Assembly: GCA_900551645.1 (NCBI GenBank)
Contig: URWP01000002.1
Coordinates: 1 to 39,990 of the forward strand
Source: an uncultured Bacteroides sp.
Lineage (GTDB): Bacteria; Bacteroidota; Bacteroidia; Bacteroidales; Bacteroidaceae
Length of the DNA: 39,990 nucleotides
Reading direction: 5' to 3'
Shown here: positions 35,711 through 39,990 of the stretch, piece after piece
How the letters are laid out: every line of letters starts with the position of its first letter
Position numbering within the stretch: the first letter of the stretch is position 1
Position numbers and translations under genes: made by a program
Notes under the pieces: generated by a model
The model's input: only the letters and a program-made list of their open reading frames with translations
Told to the model about the DNA's origin: nothing
Database searches by the model: none

Positions 35711-35757
35711 CTAAGTTAGTAAAACCAAGTTTTAACATCTGATACTATTTTAGCACA
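35711..35757 (-). promoter_or_regulatory. GH2 promoter with locus operator
   Basis: TGTGCTAAAATAGTATCA (35757-35740, minus strand) ends 21 bp before TAACTTAG (35718-35711), one mismatch from TAnnTTTG. A separate perfect 9-bp inverted repeat, ATGTGCTAA/TTAGCACAT (35706-35714 and 35750-35758), brackets the region. Confidence 0.68.
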
Positions 35758-35820
35758 TTCTAGACAAAATTTCTGTCAACCATCCTCATTCCCTCGTACA
35801 GCAACGAAAATCTATCACTT

Positions 35821-36909
35821 TTAATTCCACCCCATCAGCTTCCTCAGATAAGCCGTCAGTTCCAGAGCCATCTTCTGATGCTGTCTGCGCGAAGGATGGT
35901 AACTGGCTCCATATCCCAACGAACCGTTCTGTGGAGACATATCGAAACGGAAAACATTCATATCGCCCTGCGACTGACGCTCAGCGGTGACCGTATCCAA
36001 AGCTTCCTTGACATCGGCCAGTCCCTTTCCGTTCAACATGGACCCCGTCAACAGCACCAGTTTCGCCTGTGGATAAACCTTGCGCAGATATCCTACAAAA
36101 TCACGGTAGGCATTTTGCAACAGGACCTTGTCATATCCCTTTGTACTGACATCATTCGTACCCAGATTGACACAGACTACATCCGGAACAAACAGCCTGT
36201 GTTCCCAATGTTCATCCGGATTCATGAACAACGTCTGTTCATACATGGCCGGCATACAGTCTTTGTTCCCTTCCCGCGGTCCGTTATAGTTCCGGTAGAT
36301 ACCGATTCCCGAACGGGCCACTACCAGATGCTGAGCCTGCAAGGCACGGGCTGTTTCGGCAGCATAGGTATAATAATGGTTTTCGGTTTCATACGTAAAA
36401 GGGTCCTTCGGATTTTCCGATTCTACCCCATAACCACAGGTCATGGAATCACCGATAAATTCAATCCGCCGGACAGGCAGTTCCGGCATCGGCACCAGAT
36501 GACATCCTTCATCCAGATAGAAGCCATAAAACTCCGGTTTCAGTTCATATCCTTCTATCGCATACATAAGTTTAACCCGATGAACACCAGCAGGCAATCC
36601 CTCTGCCAACGTAATAATGGAATCATTTTTTCCTATCTGAATACGATAAGGATGAAGATTATCTATTTCGACCATATAGGCACCACTAGCCGGATTCGTT
36701 TTCATTTTCAATGAAGTTCCTTCAAACTCAGTACAGATACTTACTCCCGGATAAGTAAAACGTATACTCTCTGGGTTTGTTCTGCTTACTCTCCCCACAT
36801 ATACAATACACTGATTATCAAAAGGTACAAAAACCTCTTCAGACATTACCGGACAAAAACTTCCAAACAGGCATAATAGCCCAACCAGACAAAGCAACTT
36901 CTTTTTCAT
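35821..36909 (-). CDS. CE2-type carbohydrate acetyl esterase (SGNH hydrolase)
   Basis: Secreted esterase likely to remove O-acetyl groups from mannan. From the ATG at 36909 the protein has 362 residues. It has a signal peptide, an N-terminal beta-sandwich (~25-140) and an SGNH hydrolase domain beginning with RIEFIGDSMTCGYG (catalytic Ser155). VNLGTNDVS is block III, and the final YHPSRRQH has the catalytic His (His338). The two-domain layout is that of family CE2, whose members act on acetylated xylan and mannan. The alternative ATG at 36918 adds three residues. The promoter faces that of the GH36 gene. Confidence 0.87.
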   Translation of the reverse strand: MKKKLLCLVGLLCLFGSFCPVMSEEVFVPFDNQCIVYVGRVSRTNPESIRFTYPGVSICTEFEGTSLKMKTNPASGAYMVEIDNLHPYRIQIGKNDSIITLAEGLPAGVHRVKLMYAIEGYELKPEFYGFYLDEGCHLVPMPELPVRRIEFIGDSMTCGYGVESENPKDPFTYETENHYYTYAAETARALQAQHLVVARSGIGIYRNYNGPREGNKDCMPAMYEQTLFMNPDEHWEHRLFVPDVVCVNLGTNDVSTKGYDKVLLQNAYRDFVGYLRKVYPQAKLVLLTGSMLNGKGLADVKEALDTVTAERQSQGDMNVFRFDMSPQNGSLGYGASYHPSRRQHQKMALELTAYLRKLMGWN

Positions 36910-36959
36910 GTTAATCATAATATAATAAATCAGTCAATTATTCATCAGAATCATAAATA

Positions 36960-37006
36960 CAAAGATAACGAAGCGAATTTACCTTTTGCAATATAATCTT
37001 AGCCAT
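36960..37006 (-). promoter_or_regulatory. CE2 esterase promoter with (degenerate) locus operator
   Basis: The minus strand has TATCTTTG (36967-36960), a perfect -7 box. ATGGCTAAGATTATATTG (37006-36989) ends exactly 21 bp upstream of it. This is the weakest copy of the operator (AAGAT for AAAAT, TATTG for TATCA), but the position is exact. Confidence 0.55.
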
Positions 37007-37066
37007 TTCTATACAAATCATTCTTTTTTATCAGTTCGCAGGTTAGATGATATGACACGCCTCATT

Positions 37067-37113
37067 TCGGTTAAAATAATATCAATGGTTATCAAAAAGG
37101 TTCACTACTTTTG
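37067..37113 (+). promoter_or_regulatory. GH36 promoter with locus operator
   Basis: TCGGTTAAAATAATATCA (37067-37084) is followed after 21 bp by TACTTTTG (37106-37113), a perfect -7 box. The ATG is at 37151. This is the only plus-strand copy of the operator, and it keeps the same orientation relative to its gene. Confidence 0.78.
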
Positions 37114-37150
37114 TCCTATATACAAAATTAACCTAATACCTTATTGAAAC

Positions 37151-39355
37151 ATGAACTACAAAACAAGATTCTACCTGGCAGCCGGACTTTCGCTGATGCT
37201 AGGAAACCTGTGGGCACAAGAGGTATGTATATCCACCCCTCAAAGTTCCCTGGTATTATCGGCAGAAACCGGACAACAACTGAAATTCGTTTACTATGGA
37301 GACCGCTTATCCGATGCAGACCTGAAAAACCTGAGTGTTGCCGGTGGGGCTACATTCGATGCCTATCCGGTATACGGTATGAATTGCCCGAGCGAAACAG
37401 CCCTGGCCGTCAAACATGCAGACGGAAACATGAGCCTGCAGATGGAAGTCGTTAAAGTCGATACTGACCAGACTCAAGAAGCCAATCTGACCACCATCCA
37501 ACTGAAAGACAAAGTATATCCTTTCTATGTAGACGTATGCTACAAGGCATATAAGGATGTAGATGTCATTGAAACCTGGACAGAAATCAGCCATAATGAA
37601 AAAAAACCGGTAGTATTAAACCAGTTCGCTTCCGCCTATCTGCCTATCCGTCGTGGAAATGTATGGCTGTCTTCCTTATCCGGCTCCTGGGCCAACGAAG
37701 GGCGGCTAGTACAAGAAGCACTGACTCCCGGTATGAAAATCATCAAAAACAAGGATGGAGGTCGCAACTCACATACGGCTCATGCTGAAGTTATGTTCTC
37801 ATTGGATGGAAAACCTCAAGAGAATACAGGCAATGTTATTGGAGCTGCATTGTGCTACACTGGAAACTATAAACTACGTATCGATACAGACGACAGCGAA
37901 TACCACCAGTTCTATGCCGGTATTAATGAAGAAAACTCTGCTTACAATCTGGTAAAAGGTGAAAAGTTCCAAACTCCAGCCTTGGCTTTGACATATAGCC
38001 AGGAAGGCCTGAGCGGTGCCAGCCGTAATTTTCACCGCTGGGGACGTACCTACAAACTGGCACATGGAAATATTCCCCGCAAGATTCTGCTGAACAGCTG
38101 GGAAGGAGTCTATTTCGATATTAACCAAGCCGGTATGGACCAGATGATGGGTGACATTGCTTCGATGGGCGGTGAACTGTTTGTAATGGACGACGGATGG
38201 TTCGGCGAAAAATACCCACGTAATACGGACAATTCTTCTTTGGGCGATTGGGTAGTTGACAAACGGAAACTTCCCGAAGGAATCGAAGGACTGCTCCGCG
38301 ACGCGAAAAAGCATGGTATCAAATTCGGTATCTGGATTGAGCCGGAAATGTCAAATACTACCAGTGAATTGTACGAAAAACATCCGGACTGGATTCTGAA
38401 GGCTCCGGAACGTGAACCGGTACTGGGACGTGGAGGTACACAAGTGGTACTCGATTTAGCCAATCCGGAAGTACAGGATTTCGTATTTAAAGTAGTAGAC
38501 GATTTAATGACCCAATATCCGGAAATCGATTACATCAAATGGGATGCTAATATGCCTATCATGAACCACGGTTCTCAATATTTGTCTAAAGAGAACCAAA
38601 GTCATATGTACATTGAATATCATCGGGGATTTGAGAAGGTATGTCAACGTATCCGTGCCAAATATCCAGACTTGACCATCCAGGCTTGTGCCAGTGGAGG
38701 CGGACGTGCCAATTGGGGATGCCTGCCCTACTTCGATGAATTTTGGGTAAGCGACAATACAGATGCGTTACAACGTATCTATATGCAATGGGGTACTTCT
38801 TATTTCTTCCCGGCTATTGCCATGGCTTCACACATCAGTGCCGCACCGAACCATCAGACATTCCGCACCATTCCATTGAAATACCGCATTGATGTAGCCA
38901 TGAGCGGACGACTGGGAATGGAAATCCAGCCGAAAAACATGACCGAAGAAGAAAAGGCGCTCTGCAAACAGGCTATTGCCGACTACAAACAGATTCGTCC
39001 AATTGTCCAGTTCGGTGACATTTACCGCCTGGTCTCTCCGTACGACCGTCTGGGAGTGGCTTCACTGATGTACACTACCCCTGAAAAAGACAAGGCCGTA
39101 TTCTACTGGTGGAAAACCGAACATTTCGTCAACGAGCACCTGCCCCGTGTCAAGATGGCCGGTCTGAACCCGGACAAGCAATACCGCATCAAGGAACTGA
39201 ACCGCATAGATAACCAACCATTAAGTTTCGAAGGCAAATCCTTCAGCGGAGAATTTCTGATGAATAACGGACTTGAAATTCCATACAAACACATTGTAGA
39301 CTATCATAAACAGAACGACTACGCAAGCCGTGTCTTGCTGTTGGAAGAAATCTGA
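37151..39355 (+). CDS. GH36 alpha-galactosidase
   Basis: Removes alpha-1,6-linked galactose from galactomannan or its fragments. The 734-residue protein has a signal peptide (cleavage near WAQ23), an N-terminal beta-supersandwich (~25-300), a TIM barrel (~305-640) and a C-terminal beta domain. The nucleophile is D465 in DYIKWDANMP and the acid/base is D535 in FWVSDNTDA. VMDDGWFG and CASGGGRANWG are further GH36 landmarks. The signal peptide indicates a periplasmic location. It reads away from the CE2 gene and leads into the esterase gene that follows. Confidence 0.95.
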   Translation: MNYKTRFYLAAGLSLMLGNLWAQEVCISTPQSSLVLSAETGQQLKFVYYGDRLSDADLKNLSVAGGATFDAYPVYGMNCPSETALAVKHADGNMSLQMEVVKVDTDQTQEANLTTIQLKDKVYPFYVDVCYKAYKDVDVIETWTEISHNEKKPVVLNQFASAYLPIRRGNVWLSSLSGSWANEGRLVQEALTPGMKIIKNKDGGRNSHTAHAEVMFSLDGKPQENTGNVIGAALCYTGNYKLRIDTDDSEYHQFYAGINEENSAYNLVKGEKFQTPALALTYSQEGLSGASRNFHRWGRTYKLAHGNIPRKILLNSWEGVYFDINQAGMDQMMGDIASMGGELFVMDDGWFGEKYPRNTDNSSLGDWVVDKRKLPEGIEGLLRDAKKHGIKFGIWIEPEMSNTTSELYEKHPDWILKAPEREPVLGRGGTQVVLDLANPEVQDFVFKVVDDLMTQYPEIDYIKWDANMPIMNHGSQYLSKENQSHMYIEYHRGFEKVCQRIRAKYPDLTIQACASGGGRANWGCLPYFDEFWVSDNTDALQRIYMQWGTSYFFPAIAMASHISAAPNHQTFRTIPLKYRIDVAMSGRLGMEIQPKNMTEEEKALCKQAIADYKQIRPIVQFGDIYRLVSPYDRLGVASLMYTTPEKDKAVFYWWKTEHFVNEHLPRVKMAGLNPDKQYRIKELNRIDNQPLSFEGKSFSGEFLMNNGLEIPYKHIVDYHKQNDYASRVLLLEEI

Positions 39356-39374
39356 TAAGCTACAAAATCTAGAG

Positions 39375-39417
39375 ATGTGCAGTGTATTCGCTATGATGCA
39401 GTGAGTACACTGCACAT
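39375..39417 (+). other. Intercistronic hairpin between GH36 and the esterase gene
   Basis: Perfect 12-bp inverted repeat ATGTGCAGTGTA (39375-39386) with TACACTGCACAT (39406-39417) and a 19-nt loop. No T-run follows, so it is more likely to stabilise the upstream transcript or mark processing than to terminate. Confidence 0.6.
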
Positions 39418-39446
39418 AATGATTAAATCTTAAAAACAGATATACC

Positions 39447-39990
39447 ATGAAAAAAAACAGATTTATTTGGATAACCAGCCTGCTGCTGTTTCTTTGTACA
39501 GTACCAGTTCTGGCACAAATCAGGGGTAGTGAAATCCGGGTAGTAGTCTCTCCCAACCACACAGACTGGACATACCAGTTAAAAGAAAAATGTACCTTCA
39601 CCGTACAGGTATACAAGGCACAGAACCTGCTTCCAGACGTAAAGATAGATTACGAATTGGGACCTGAATGGTACCCTACCGAACAGGAAGAAGAAGTCTT
39701 GCTGAAAGACGGAAAGAAGATACTGAGCGGCAGTATGGACAAACCAGGATTTTTCCGCTGCAAAGTAATAGCTCATGTAGGCGACAGAACGTACGAAGGT
39801 ATGGCCACAGCCGCCTATGAACCGGAAAAAATCAAACCATACGCTGTCAATCCGGACGATTTTGATACCTTTTGGGAAAACAGTTTGAAAGAAGCCCGCC
39901 AAATTCCTCTGTCACCGACCATGGAACTTCTACCAGAACGTTGTACCGACCTCGTGAATGTATACCACGTAAGCTTTCAGAATATCCGTT
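39447..39990 (+). CDS. Acetylxylan-esterase-like protein (AXE1/CE7 type), 3' truncated
   Basis: The reading frame begins at ATG 39447 and runs open to the window edge (181 codons). It starts with a signal peptide (MKKNRFIWITSLLLFLCTVPVLAQ). An N-terminal beta domain follows (~25-130, with YQLKEKCTFTVQVYKA and GFFRCKVIAHVGDRTYEG). Then comes KPYAVNPDDFDTFWENSLKEARQIPL, the opening of the AXE1 alpha/beta-hydrolase domain. The catalytic serine lies beyond the window. Deacetylation of plant glycans is inferred from the family. It is 91 bp after GH36 with no promoter box seen between, so the two probably share the operator-controlled promoter. Confidence 0.8.
   Translation, partial: MKKNRFIWITSLLLFLCTVPVLAQIRGSEIRVVVSPNHTDWTYQLKEKCTFTVQVYKAQNLLPDVKIDYELGPEWYPTEQEEEVLLKDGKKILSGSMDKPGFFRCKVIAHVGDRTYEGMATAAYEPEKIKPYAVNPDDFDTFWENSLKEARQIPLSPTMELLPERCTDLVNVYHVSFQNIR

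Noticed and set aside
1..39990. Mobile elements, CRISPR arrays, tRNA/rRNA genes, riboswitches
   Set aside because: No transposase, integrase, repeat-spacer array, tRNA-like or known riboswitch pattern was recognised on either strand.

Overview
The window looks like chromosome of a gut Bacteroidaceae species (Bacteroides or Phocaeicola). Supporting this are SusC/SusD pairs, the rimP-nusA-infB-cvpA-sufBCDS gene order, weak Shine-Dalgarno sequences, and promoters of the Bacteroides type (-7 TAnnTTTG, -33 TTTG). Nothing in the sequence fixes the species. No tRNA, rRNA, CRISPR array, insertion sequence or phage gene was seen.

Layout. (1) 1-3103, + strand: end of an RND efflux operon, with the C-terminal half of the inner-membrane pump and its TolC-like outer-membrane lipoprotein. 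(2) 3104-5180, + strand: a small secreted PepSY-like protein, a four-copy 21-bp tandem repeat, and a lysine-exporter (LysO) homologue split into two overlapping genes. (3) 5294-15635, - strand: a housekeeping block, rimP-nusA-infB-cvpA-sufB-sufC-sufD-sufS, for ribosome maturation, transcription elongation, translation initiation and Fe-S assembly. It has a canonical promoter and a candidate leader attenuator. (4) 15914-39990, mostly - strand: a mannan utilisation locus that continues beyond the right edge.

The mannan locus contains a mannobiose route (GH26 mannanase, GH130 mannosylglucose phosphorylase, GPH-type sugar transporter, mannobiose/cellobiose 2-epimerase). It also has susC, susD and a Trp-rich surface lipoprotein, a GH5 mannanase, an AraC-family regulator, a GH2 beta-galactosidase-like enzyme, a CE2-type esterase, a GH36 alpha-galactosidase and the start of an acetylxylan-esterase-like gene. 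Together these could deacetylate and strip galactose from a plant galacto(gluco)mannan, cut it at the surface, import oligosaccharides, release mannobiose, and finish by epimerisation and phosphorolysis in the cytoplasm. An unexplained gene pair lies inside the locus: a DUF6057-like membrane protein and a CxxCH-containing beta-propeller lipoprotein.

The most notable observation is a shared 18-bp element (gene-oriented consensus TnnGnTAAAATnrTATCA) in front of six transcription units of the mannan locus: GH26 operon, susC, GH5, GH2, CE2 and GH36. In all six it ends exactly 21 bp before the -7 box, where the -33 element would be. This looks like the operator of a locus-wide activator, most simply the AraC-family protein encoded in the middle.
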